Of a stretch of DNA of 64,000 nt, positions 1 to 10,593 are shown in pieces (the stretch's first letter is position 1; each line of letters begins with the position of its first letter). Under the pieces are notes generated by a model. The model saw only the letters and a list, made by a program, of their open reading frames with translations, searched no databases and had not been told where the DNA came from. Origin of the DNA: Epichloe hybrida (taxonomy: Eukaryota > Ascomycota > Sordariomycetes > Hypocreales > Clavicipitaceae); the NCBI GenBank assembly GCA_019022495.1, contig JAFEKR010000001.1:1798001-1862000 (forward strand), given 5' to 3'. A program made the translations under genes and the position numbers.

Positions 1-141
1 GATCTTTCAAAAGTGAGTTTTACACTGAAGTTTTAAATACCTTCATGTCGCCAATAGCCCAGCCCCCCCCCCCCTTTTACTCAACTGCATCAAACGCCTC
101 ACTTTCATGGCTTCAACTAGAACGCACGAGGCCTAACAGGA

Positions 142-2642
142 ATGGAACAGGCTCGGCCATTACAGCCGCTGAGGCTCAGAGCGCGCCCAATTGCGACTCG
201 CGCGATATCATGGTCCTGCGACGCGGAATTAGCCGTTGCCACGGATGACACCATTCATGTATTCCTGCCCGAGTATCCACGACCAGGCAACTCCCCCGAG
301 GACGCTGCCGACGAAGATGCCTTCCAGCCGCAGTTTACTCTCGCCCTCACAACGAGCGGCATCATTCGCCCAGATCCAGCCATCAACGGCCCGTTGTGCG
401 CCTTTGCCGGCGTGAGTCTGCCTGGTCCTGATCCTGACGAGCCCCTCGTCTTCAAAGGCGTGGGGAGTGCAGAGGCCACCAGGTCGGGCTCCTCGCTGGG
501 ACAGAGCCTCGGGGTAGAATGGTCGCCGAACGGGCTGGGGCAGAACTTGCGCCCCGTCCTGAGCATCGCGACTACATCCGGGAGCATCGTGACATTAGGT
601 GAGCACATCGATAGCAGAACGGCCGTGGCCTCCAGTCTGCGATCACGCACGTTCAAGCATTGGAAAGTTCTTTGGGGCTTGGGCGCGCAGCTACCCATTC
701 CCGATGGGGAGAGCGCCGCTGGATTTCGAAACATGAATGAGCGGATTGTTTCTTTCTCCTGGGCGAGAGAGATTGGGTCCGGGGTGGCTTTGCTAGCCTA
801 CATGAATGATGAGCGGGAAGTTGTCATCATGGGTGTGCAGTTTCTGAAGAGGGTCCAGGAGGCGTCTGGGTCCATGAGTGAGGAGTTGGGGTGGGAAATA
901 TTTGAGGTTGATAGATTCGACGGCAAGGGTCCTCATGATGTGGGTAGGGTCTTTGTTCCTACATTTCTCCATGTTCCTTTTTTTTTTTCCCCTGGGCGAT
1001 ACTATCGGCCCTCCCATGTTGGAGTGAGGCGAGCACAATGGCTAATCATGTTTTGACAGACGACCGACTCTGGCGATCCCGATTTCGTTCCCTCTGGTGG
1101 CGGATTTTGTCTCAAATGGAGCCCATGGTTTGTCACGAGAGAGGACCGGACAGCGACACTGGCCTATGTGGCGAGGAACTATGTTGGTTTCAGAAGAGTG
1201 ACTATTCAAGGGCCTTGGCTGCGAGGGCGGGATCCGACGATTCGGGTTGAGAAGTCCAATTCTGTGTCCATCTGCACCTTTCTCTCCGCAGATGCCTTTG
1301 TGGAATGGGAGGATGCTGTACGTCTTGAACCTCCTTGTCCCCTCCCATCTTGCAAAATGACGCAGTCACGGAAACTTTCTGGGTGCTGACCAGCTGGATG
1401 AGCAGGTATGGCAGGAGGGCGATTCACAAGTGGCCCGTGGCATAATAGCGACGCCTTTTGTTGTCAAGCCCTTCCAGGTCGATCTATGTGCGGATCCAAC
1501 GCAGCCCACGGCTCCGCACTCATCGGGGGACTGTTCGACGCTGTATCCCCAGCCAGAGGAGTTGTCGACGAATCCCATCACAGGCAAGCCCCCAAGATCA
1601 CGACACACGGCCCCCTAGTTCACTCGAACCCCCAAAGCAATCTCTAACCTTTCGACAGACCTGATCATCCATCATCCCGATCCATCGAACAGACCCTCAG
1701 AGCCACTCTACTCCCTCATCCGCCTGTCTGCCACCCCAACCAACCAAGACTGGTACCAAACCAACCTGCTCTCGCAGGACAAACTTCCGCAATGGGCCGA
1801 GCGAGTCCGCCGTGCCACAGCCCGCGAAGTGCCACGAGTCGAGGCCCTGGGCGGCATCGACTCGGGATCCGATACCGACTCCGAGTTCGACGAGCCAGAA
1901 GTCGACATGACCATGACGCCGGACGAGGACCGCCTCTCCAAAGTCCATCCCTATCGCTTCCGCCTCTGGGGCATGGCTGCCTCCCCCGGAGACGGGTGCG
2001 TCGCCACCCTCGTCTCAAAGCACGTCACGCAGCACGCGGACCGGCGGCCGCGATCAAGAGTCCTCTTCTCATGGCCCAGACACGACGACGAAGCAGCGCT
2101 CGCAGCACCCCCCGTGTCGCCCAAGTCCAGGTCCCTGACAACCGAAGGGACCGTCTGGGAAGCCATGTACGGAAACGTCGTCGAGATTCCGACCTCGCTG
2201 TCCAAGACTACAGACCGGTCCTTGTTCCAAGAGACGTCGCTGAGAAAGCAGTTCAGGTCTGTGATTCCCAAGCAAACATGTGTATTTTGCAACACCAGTC
2301 TCGTCACGCTCGGGAACGAAACGACTTGTGAAAAGGGTCATTCGTTCGGTACGATTTTCCATTTCCTTCTTTTTTTCCATCCCCATTCTTCTTCTCCTGC
2401 CGCGAAAAAAAAAAAAAAAAAAAAAAAAAACAAAGGACCAACGACCGAAAACAGCAACGTGTACCGCCACGGGTCTCGCCATTCTCGCCCCGGGTATATC
2501 GCGAGTATGCTCAGTATGCGACCTTCGTTGCCTGAACGTATCAGAGTTATCGCGCATAGCAACCGAGCATATCGGTCCAGACGCGGCGGTGGAATCCCTG
2601 GGAGAGGTCTGCGGTGGCTGCGGGGGGAAGTTCCTAATCTGA
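142..2642 (+). CDS. TFIIIC subunit (TFIIIC90/GTF3C4-like), WD40-type N-terminus and C-terminal zinc finger
   Basis: Probable subunit of RNA polymerase III factor TFIIIC, which recognises the internal promoters of tRNA genes in the nucleus. My model has five exons (142-939, 1060-1317, 1406-1583, 1659-2348, 2455-2642) that stay in phase and give 703 residues. The N-terminal part looks like the beta-propeller TFIIIC delta domain (starts MEQARPLQPLRLRARPIATRA; SFSWAREIGSGVALLAYMN). The last about 80 residues form a putative TFIIIC zinc finger with CVFC, CEKGH, CSVC and CGGCGG pairs and the family's TCTATGLAIL stretch. Intron 3 appears to be a GC-AG intron. The final intron holds 26 consecutive A. 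The start is the first ATG of the open frame. The acceptor of intron 2 is uncertain because three in-phase AGs lie at 1393, 1405 and 1414. The identification rests on domain pattern recognition and is fairly secure. Confidence 0.85.
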
Positions 2643-3900
2643 GGACGTTGCATACTACGCTGTCTATTACTCGACGTGGTTTTCTTTTTTTTTTTTTTTT
2701 TTTAACCCAGAATTTCTGCCTGTATGGAGATGGATGAGTTGGCGTTTTGGTTTTATTTTTTTTTTCCCCCCCACGTTCTCGCCAAGTCTCGGGGGAGACT
2801 AATGGATGGCAATAATTGCTTCGGAACTGTACAGCTGCTATGTATGGTGCATGTCCCTGTCCAGCTCTGCACCCCGAACCCCGACTGGAAGACATGCCAT
2901 GTATGTTATGCCGACATGATTGATACAAGTGAAGCCCTTCTCGCACGCACTCTCCAGTGTCCGCCTCGCGTGAGCTCCGTCGACAACTTTGCCCTGCGAA
3001 GAACCATTCTCGTGCCCTATTAAGCGCTCGGCATGCCGTCTTCGCAGAGTCAAGGCTGCATTGCAGCGCAATCAACGCCTCTTGGGCCACGTTTCACGTT
3101 TCACGTTTCGCTCGACACACTTCATGTCTGGTCCAACAGGTCTTTTTTTTTTTCATTACTGGTCTCGTTTGTTCGCGTCCCATCTCTCCCACTCGTTTCT
3201 CCGTAGTCATCGCCAACGACTTGATACAGTAAAGCTACGAAGCAGGTGGCTCTCGAGGTCCCGATATCCTCATCACCACGTAAAAGCCCGAGGCCTCCTA
3301 CTCTGTGCGCACGCCATCTCCCTCCAACTCCCAATACCATGACCCTTCTCTCCATAAGGCTTCAAAATTCGTACCATTCATTTTCTGCCGAAACGAAGGA
3401 CCAGCATCACCCTCGCGGACTGGGCACTAGCGAGGCGACATTTATATCACCCAGCATATGTATAAAAGTTATATCAACATCAAGAGAAAAGAAGAAGAAA
3501 AGAAAGATCGTCAAAGTCTGTGGGTCAATTGGCCTAACAACGGGCCGAAAAGGTTTGACAAAAGGACATGAAATGAGAGCTGAATGAGAGAAAGAATAGA
3601 AGGAATACAAAAAAATCATCATATAAATCAAAGACCTTCGCCATCATAGGGAGAAGAAACTGAGGCTGCCTCTCGATGGTAGAGCCGGACGGGGTCAAGC
3701 AACTACCATCTTTCCCAAAAAAAAGAAAAAAGAAAAGACATATCGGATGGTGTAGGTATCCACTAGTCGTCCATCCTGTTGAGAGAAAACGCCGTCCTCT
3801 GCATGCCTTGATCCTCTTTTATGACTCCTGAAGCAGTATTTCGCAGAAAGAAAGCACCCGATGACGTTTTCAGATTAGATCAACTGCGTCAAGGATGTTC
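2643..3900. other. Convergent intergenic region with poly-T tracts
   Basis: Tail-to-tail spacer between the TFIIIC gene and the SH3 gene. It holds a 19-T run at 2685-2703, several other T-rich and A-rich tracts (2757-2770, 3143-3153, 3718-3736) and no convincing coding frame. The open frames here are low-complexity translations of the homopolymers. Confidence 0.6.
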
Positions 3901-5937
3901 TCAGTAAGCCTGACCCGGCACTGGCTTTCTGCCAACAGGACCCGTCGGCGGGCCATTGGAGGGACCACGAGGAGGCGATTGGACTGGTGTCGTGGGAGCA
4001 ACGCCAGGGTGGCCGACGATTTGACGGTGTGCGCCCATTGGGCTTTGTGGTCGGCTTCCGGGAGCTCCTGGGGGAGGTCCGGTGGGTCGAGGTCCGGGGC
4101 TTTGAGGACGTCCAGACGGACTCATCGGTCGCGGTCCTGGAATAGCTGGTCTGCCCGGGCCCATTCGAGGGCGACCTGGCGGCAAACCCTGGGGAGTCAT
4201 GGGTCTACCTTGAGGCGTCATGGGTCGCTGAGGAGGACCTCTAGGAAACTGACCATTGGGGTTGACAGGAGGACCTGGTCGAGGTCCGCCTTGAGGAGAT
4301 CTTGGCTTGACGGGTCGCGTAGACAAGCAAGTCCGGGGAACGACACCTTGTTGAGACCTGTCCAGACGAATGCAAAGAGCCTAGGAGAGAAGACGTTAGC
4401 GGGTATTGAAGATACTGATACCGCGACCGTAGTAGCTTACCCATCCATCATCGTATTCGTGTAATAATCGCACGAGGTCACCAGACTTCATTTCCATCTC
4501 ATCGTCCAAAGAAGGCTTGAAGTCCAATTGAACACGGTGGACGTTGGAGTTGGAAGGGCCGCCGGCTGCAGCAATAGCTGCTGCACCGTTGGACTGGGGC
4601 ACTGCCGAACCTGGGCTGACAGACGTCATGCTAAATTCCGTACCAGCAGGGCTGGGAGGCATCGGGCCGAGGGCGGGGAGGACGGTGAGATCGAGGTTGC
4701 TCGGTCCGGTCTTTCGCATGGAGGTTTTTCGTGTCAATGCGCCGGCGGCAGCGCCTGCAGCGATGGCAGGTCCGCTGGCCGTGAAAGGATCCGAAGGAGG
4801 GGCAGCGCCGTGTTCCATGGTAGCAGGCTCCGGGATGCGCTCAGCCTGGCTTCCAAAGGGATTGGCGGGATGTGAGCTCTGGCTTGTAGCAGTACGCTCT
4901 TGCATGCCATTTTCCTGACCATTTGCGTTCACAGCAGCAGCTCCGGGTGTAAGAGCAGCACCAGCTCCCCTGCTTGCGCGTTTATCAATATTCCAGTTAG
5001 GGAGGAGCTGGGTAACAGGCCGGAGGCTAATGCGCGGTGCGTGAGGGTCGCTTCGAATGGTCATAGTGTCAAATGGGTCGTCGTTTCTGTGGTATTTCTC
5101 ATCGTCTGCTTCCTCGCGCGCAGTGGCAGCCTGTCGGCGGCGACGGCTGAAGAGAAGAAAAGCAGCGAGGCCGACAAGGAACACTCCACCAAGAACACCA
5201 AAGGCAATACCGGCCTTGGCCCCCGCACTGGTGCCTTCGCCATTGTCTTGGGGCGCTGTCGACTGGCTAGTAGGTGTTGTGGTCGGGGCAATACTGAGTG
5301 TACCTGTAGAGGTGGAGATGGAGAGGTTGTCTCCCACAGTCGCACTCGATGACACGGTCGGGTTTCCAGTGGCTTTTGCAAGAACGCTGTCGAGGTCGGG
5401 GGAGGTCGAGGGTTGACGAATTTCCGAGGGGAAAACGGACGTGCTTTCTTTGACCTCTGGCCTTGGGGTGAGAGTGGGAGCGGGAATGGGAGTATTAATA
5501 GGCTTTGGTTGTACCTCCCTCGTCGGCTTCGGAGGTTGGGTGGGTTCTGGAGTCGGGGTCGGTTCCGGAGCCTGGTCGATGTTCAATGTTGAATAGCCAG
5601 CAACAGGACCCTCGAATGTGGGATCCAAAGTTTTATAGACGGTGTGAATGAAGGTAGCTTGACCACCTAGACTTTGATGTTAGTTTGGCAACATCAAATG
5701 CGCATCGCGGTGCGGTGCAATGCAGTGCAGTGCAGTGCAGTGGCACGTTGGGGGATCGAAGGGAAAACTAAACAAAACAATGAATGGATGCAGTCACTCA
5801 CCTCCGCCTGAGTCGTCCCTCGGTTCTTTTTCATTGTTCTTCATCTCGTCATCATCAAATGGCTGGCTCGGCCACTCTTCCATCTCATCGATAATATCAC
5901 GAGCAACGACGTGATGATGCCGATGTGAGTGAGGCAT
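3901..5937 (-). CDS. Single-pass membrane protein with cytoplasmic SH3 domain (Fus1-like architecture)
   Basis: Three exons (5937-5802, 5666-4441, 4380-3901) give 613 residues. The N-terminus is His-rich (MPHSHRHHHVV) with no obvious signal peptide. It is followed by a Pro/Thr/Ser-rich segment with repeated PEPTPTPEP-like stretches. A hydrophobic helix lies at about residues 195-219 (AGIAFGVLGGVFLVGLAAFL) and is stopped by RRRR. The next part is a long Ala/Gly-rich linker. An SH3 domain then runs from about 424 to 480 (DFKPSLDDEMEMKSGDLVRL, YDDGW, then IRLDRSQQGVVPRTC after the last intron). The tail is almost entirely Pro/Gly/Arg. The layout matches fungal membrane-anchored SH3 proteins of the Fus1 type, which link the plasma membrane to actin or signalling partners. 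Exact function is unknown. The first exon was chosen because GTGAGT and an in-phase TAG acceptor join it cleanly. Confidence 0.78.
5719..5742. repeat. GCAGT short tandem repeat
   Basis: Perfect and near-perfect copies of GCAGT or GCGGT lie inside intron 1 of the SH3 gene. Confidence 0.7.
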
Positions 5938-8765
5938 CTTGGGTCGTATGCGATGGGCCAAGACTGGGAAGCTCGACAGAAACCGACAATGGCGGTGCTA
6001 TGAGCCAGGCGCATATATTTGTTGCGCAGCTGGCAAAAAGATTGGACGGCTGACCGACTGGAATGTGAGGGTGGCTGTATCCGAGGGAGACGAGAATGTA
6101 CCAGCAAACTATGGACCCACGAGCGCGTTGTTGGCGTGAGCAACCGTCGATTTGTCTCACCAGAGTCACCACGGACGGCTCGGGCAAAGGACTGTCGAAA
6201 CAAATAATAAAGGGAAGGGCAAAACAATTGGGCCAGCTGGCAAGTGATGGTAATCCTGTTGCAGAAGTAAACAGACTTGGGGCCGAGCCGAGTCGAGTCG
6301 AGTCGGGTCCGTGATCCGTTTCGAGTGCAAAAGAGAAGTCGGGATCCGGCCGTCGGCGTAGTATGGGCAATTGAATGAATGATGGCTGGTGGTTATGGGT
6401 CGAAGAGAGCGAGCGAAAAGGCTTGTAAAAAGCAGTTTTGTGGAAGGAATGGAACGAGCGGGCGGGAGCTCAGCAGCAGCAACGCTCAAGAAGCCATCAC
6501 ACGCACATGCGTAGGCGTATAGCAGCAAGTTGGTGATGGTGCAGGACTTTACATGTAGACGAGGGAGGGAGAAAAGCGGGAGGCTGGAGGCGGGAAACGG
6601 GAAACAGGAAACGGGAAAACTGGGAATATGATCATTGGCAGAGGGCCGACTTGGGGGGGGGGGGGCCACAGCACGAATTGCAGTGCAGTGCAGCTGTGAT
6701 GGGAGGTAATGAGCCGCATTACGACCGCTGGTTTGCTGTTGTTGTTGCCCGTGGTAGCACAGCGCTGCCCTGCAACCCTGGGCTTGGGCACCAGAACCGG
6801 GGTACAGGGGTAAGCGGGGTGGGAGGGCTTCAGGGCTGCCTCCTCTTTAGGACTGGAGAGCACGCCGCCCTAGCCACCTTGGCTGGCTGCTTCTATCCTT
6901 CTACCCACCGAGTATTATTACGGAGCATGTGTTTTTCCATCATCGCATTTATGCATATTAACATCGCATTTATGCATATCGACGTTTCCAGTTTATGCGA
7001 CGAGACAATTCAAATTCCTTTCCAGCAATTCCTTTCCAGCAGCAGCAGCAGCAGCAGAGACTCTAGAGTCCACGGCAAGTACGGGCCTTTGCTCGGGGTA
7101 TATCGACCAAGGGCAAACTGCTTGGACGAGAGAAATGTTTCGCAGCAGCACACGATCCGTTCGTTGTGTTGGTCAAACTGCGAGCCAAGTTCCAACAACA
7201 AGCCATACCGAGTACATGAGTAATACGGACTAGTGCTATTGTTATTGATTTTACGGACGTAGACCGTACGGCAAAAGTCAGTGATCGGCATTCGGCAGGG
7301 TGCGCGAGTACATTAAAAGCGGCGGCGCCCTGCAACTGCCTGTTAGGAATAGACTTTCAGGGGCACAGAGGCTGAGAGGGGAACTCGCAGGAACCAGGGG
7401 GTGGGTGGGTGGCCTACCCAGGGCCCGCCCAGGCAGAACAAAGGCGAGCCAGCCCTTGCTCCTTATTGGCCTGCTGCCTGTGACTTGCGCCAACGAGATT
7501 GCTAGCCAGGAACTGGCAATCGTGTCTCGCTGCCCGTGGGGCAACTAACGTGCGTCGTACACGCCTTTTTGTTCTCGTCGTCCCGTGCTCGTCATTTCTT
7601 ACTTTTTACTTTGTCCTTCCCATGATGGGCCTCTGTGATTGTTGTCGGCTTGCAATCTATGTAGATTTCAACGGCTGTCACCACCAGGGGGCTGGCCGCT
7701 TCCCTGATGTAATGAGATGTGATAGGATGTGATAACATCATCTGTCAGATGTGTTGTACTCCGTAGTTCATTCATTCTCTCCAGGTGCATGCAGTGCGCC
7801 GACTTCCCTGCTGCAAGCCCTCCCTCCACGAGCAGATTCATCAGCCCGTCCAACGTTGACACATCGTGCTGCAAGCCCTCTGAATGAATGCTGGCTGGCT
7901 GTCGTCCAACTTGAGCTGGCTATGCACGCAGCCATATGAGATCAGAATTTGATGGGATTTGATTGCATTCTGACCTTCTACGGAGTTATGGACCACGGAT
8001 TCCAGGAGGCATCTCGACTTGAAAGTCTAGTCTGTCTGGTCCTTTCGTCGGCAGAAATGTCCTCAGGAAAAGGCGAGGTCAGAGATGGAATAGCACATCT
8101 ACTAGTGTTCCTCCATGTCTCGAGCAGAACCTAAAAACCGTTTCGATAGTATTATGCAGTTATTGATCGATCTCCCTTCCCTTCCTTGTGCAGGTTCATC
8201 CTATCCTTTGTGAAATGCCGCTAATAATCATGGAGCGCGCCCACCAGCAAGGCAAGGGTCATTGAATGGGGCTGAGCGAGCCTGAGTGGGCCTGAGTGGG
8301 CCCACCCACGCAGACGTCACAGGCGTCACAGACCGTCCCAAGTCCCAACAACAAAGGCTAGCTACGGACTACAGTGACAGGCTGTAGTAGGCAGGCAGGC
8401 AGGCCTGTGAAACACGCGCCGTCATTCACAGCTCCATCCTGACATTCTCCCCTCCCCTCCAGAGCCCTTGTTTATTCCTCCGATTATTGATGTTGCCAAG
8501 CCCGCCGAGCGTAATTCCGGCCCAGCCCGAGAGCCGTGTTTTGTCCCCGACACCATCCATGTCCCGTGCTGTTCGTCCTGGTCCAGACTCTTGAGGTGAA
8601 GAGACGGATTTTTTTCCATCGTGCGCCAAAAACCACCCCAAGACCCCATCAGTGTCAGGCGATTTATTTTCCTCTGTAAATTGCATCCATTGAAGCCATT
8701 CGTGGTGGCATGGTGGAGAACCGTGTTTTTGACGTCCCCGTAGTCCGTAATCCGTAGTTGCCTTA
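5938..8765. other. Long intergenic region upstream of the SH3 gene
   Basis: About 2.8 kb with no supported gene. It contains a GAGTC/GAGCC-type short repeat near 6285-6305, a 12-G run around 6653-6664, a duplicated CATCGCATTTATGCATAT block at 6943-6980, a CAG run near 7038-7055, and TA(A/C)TCCGTA motifs at 7757 and 8748. The larger frames have biased, repeat-driven translations. Confidence 0.55.
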
Positions 8766-10593
8766 TTACATGGAATCTTCCATTTGCCGACTTCTCGTCT
8801 TGGACCAATCATCTCTGTTCTGCTTGCCGCCCTGGTCTTCGAGTCCCATGCCTCGCTCGACCCATTCCTTGCTTTCCATGTGCTTGAGACGACTGAGTGC
8901 TCGTGCAAAGGCGAAGGCTTCTTCCTCACCGGCAAATAAATTGGAGTTTTTGAGCTGCTCTGCCTGAGTTTCCACGTCGTCTAGAAGCTCTTCGGCGGCA
9001 GAAACGGCGTCCTCGATTGCTCGCTTGTTTTCCTCGTTTCCCTGGAGCAAACTCTCCGCAATCTCGTCTCTAGACACGAAAAGTTCGGTGAGAGGCGTCT
9101 CTGTTGTGAGAACCAGCTTGGCATTGCCTTCGTACACGGCGTCGATGAACGTGATGAAGCGGCGAGCCAGATCGCGCTCGTGAACCGTCATGCCGGGCAC
9201 GTCGGAAACGATGAAGGCGTCGTACGATCGCACGAGTTCGAGGTAGTCGGCCGCTGATTTTGGCTTTCGTATTAGCTCGTCAAACGTAAACCATGCGCAT
9301 CTGCCGCTCACGCGCGGCACGAAGATTTCTCGTCCCCAGACTTTTTGAGTCTCTGAGTGAGGCGCAAAGTTCTTAGAGTCCCCTAGGAAGCGGAACCATT
9401 TTTCGGCATGAGAATTGGCGTGTCCATCTAGCGGTGTGTGGAAGACCCCAGACGGTGGTCTGGGAATCTTTCGGTAATCTGTGGGTGAGTCGAGATTGAT
9501 GACATGCAGCCGGTTCTTGAGCAATTTGATGGTAGGAATAAAGGATTCGCGCTGTATGCCGTTCTTGTACAAGTCATCTGGGTGTCGATTTGACGTTGTC
9601 ACCAGAACGACTCCGTGAGACATGAGGCATTCTAGTAGTCTATTTTTTGAGGGCAAAAAAAAAAAAAGAGAAGTGTCAGGTTTTCCTGAGGCGCATCTGC
9701 TGGCTCGGGGATCTCGGGGGGCAACTCTATGAAAGGCTCACCTTCGCAAAATCATGGCATCAGCCACATCTGTGCACTGGAACTCATCAAAACACAGCAC
9801 ATTTCCACCCTCAGCAATATCGGCCGCCACAAAGGGAACGGCATCGACGTCAGTACCGTGATCCATCTTCAACTTATGCAGTCGCTTGTGGACATCTTGC
9901 ATGAAGTTGTGAAAATGTATCCGAGTTTTGCTCTGCACCGAGCTGGGAAGCGTATCGTAGAATAAGTCCATCAGCATCGTCTTACCGCTGCCAACGTCGC
10001 CATATAGGTATAAGCCCCGGGGTAAGTCTTTGGGAATCTCGCCAATCGCCGACTGTGCTGCGCTGCTTTTACCAAACAAGGACGAGAATACAGACTTCTT
10101 GCTCGGTTTGAGCTGCTCCAGACTTGGACGAATGACCGCCGGTGCGTGATAGTTGCATAGTTCATTGTGTAGATGCTGCAGGCTCTGGATAATCCCTTGA
10201 CGTGGACAGGATTTAGCTTTTTTCCCGCTCCTAATTTTGGAAATAAAAGGGGCGTAGCAGCGTGCAAGTGTGGTCCATCATACCTCTCTGATGTTCATCG
10301 TCTCGCAATACGCCAGCGTCTACCCTTCTGTCATATTCTGCCATAGGACCCCCGCTTCGTATCTCGCTGTCCACGACAGTCGCTGCCGTGCGAAGGCTCA
10401 CTACATATGGTGAGGGTACGTCGAACCATGCTGGAGAGATAGTGTGCCGTAGAGACAGTCTGTTGACGATCGGGTGAGAGTTGTTTCGGGCGGCAGAAAA
10501 CGTATGCCGCCTTGCGGCTCTTGAGCTGCTCGCTCTACATTCCGCTGCTCGCAGTCGCCGAATGGCGGCCCTGTGCGACGCGCTTCCTCGCAT
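8766..10593 (-). CDS. AFG1: AFG1-like mitochondrial AAA ATPase
   Basis: Exons 10593-10284, 10195-9742 and 9639-8766 are in phase and give 545 residues. The family (yeast Afg1, human LACE1/AFG1L) consists of mitochondrial inner-membrane-associated AAA-type P-loop ATPases implicated in turnover or quality control of mitochondrially encoded respiratory subunits. Visible motifs are Walker A GDVGSGKT at about 169-176, Walker [17 protein letters not shown], and the conserved [17 protein letters not shown] segment right after the last intron. The first about 60 residues are Arg/Ala/Ser-rich and lack acidic residues except in a few places, as expected for a mitochondrial presequence. The frame is open further upstream, but only to a GTG, so the ATG at 10593 is the start. 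The C-terminal tail is acidic then basic and looks species-specific. Confidence 0.92.

Noticed and set aside
2338..3090. 250-codon minus-strand frame
   Set aside because: It runs through poly-A/T tracts and over the last TFIIIC exon on the opposite strand; its Lys/Phe runs are homopolymer artefacts.
6651..7223. 190-codon plus-strand frame
   Set aside because: It starts in a G-run and contains a serine run from a CAG repeat; no domain or splice context supports it.
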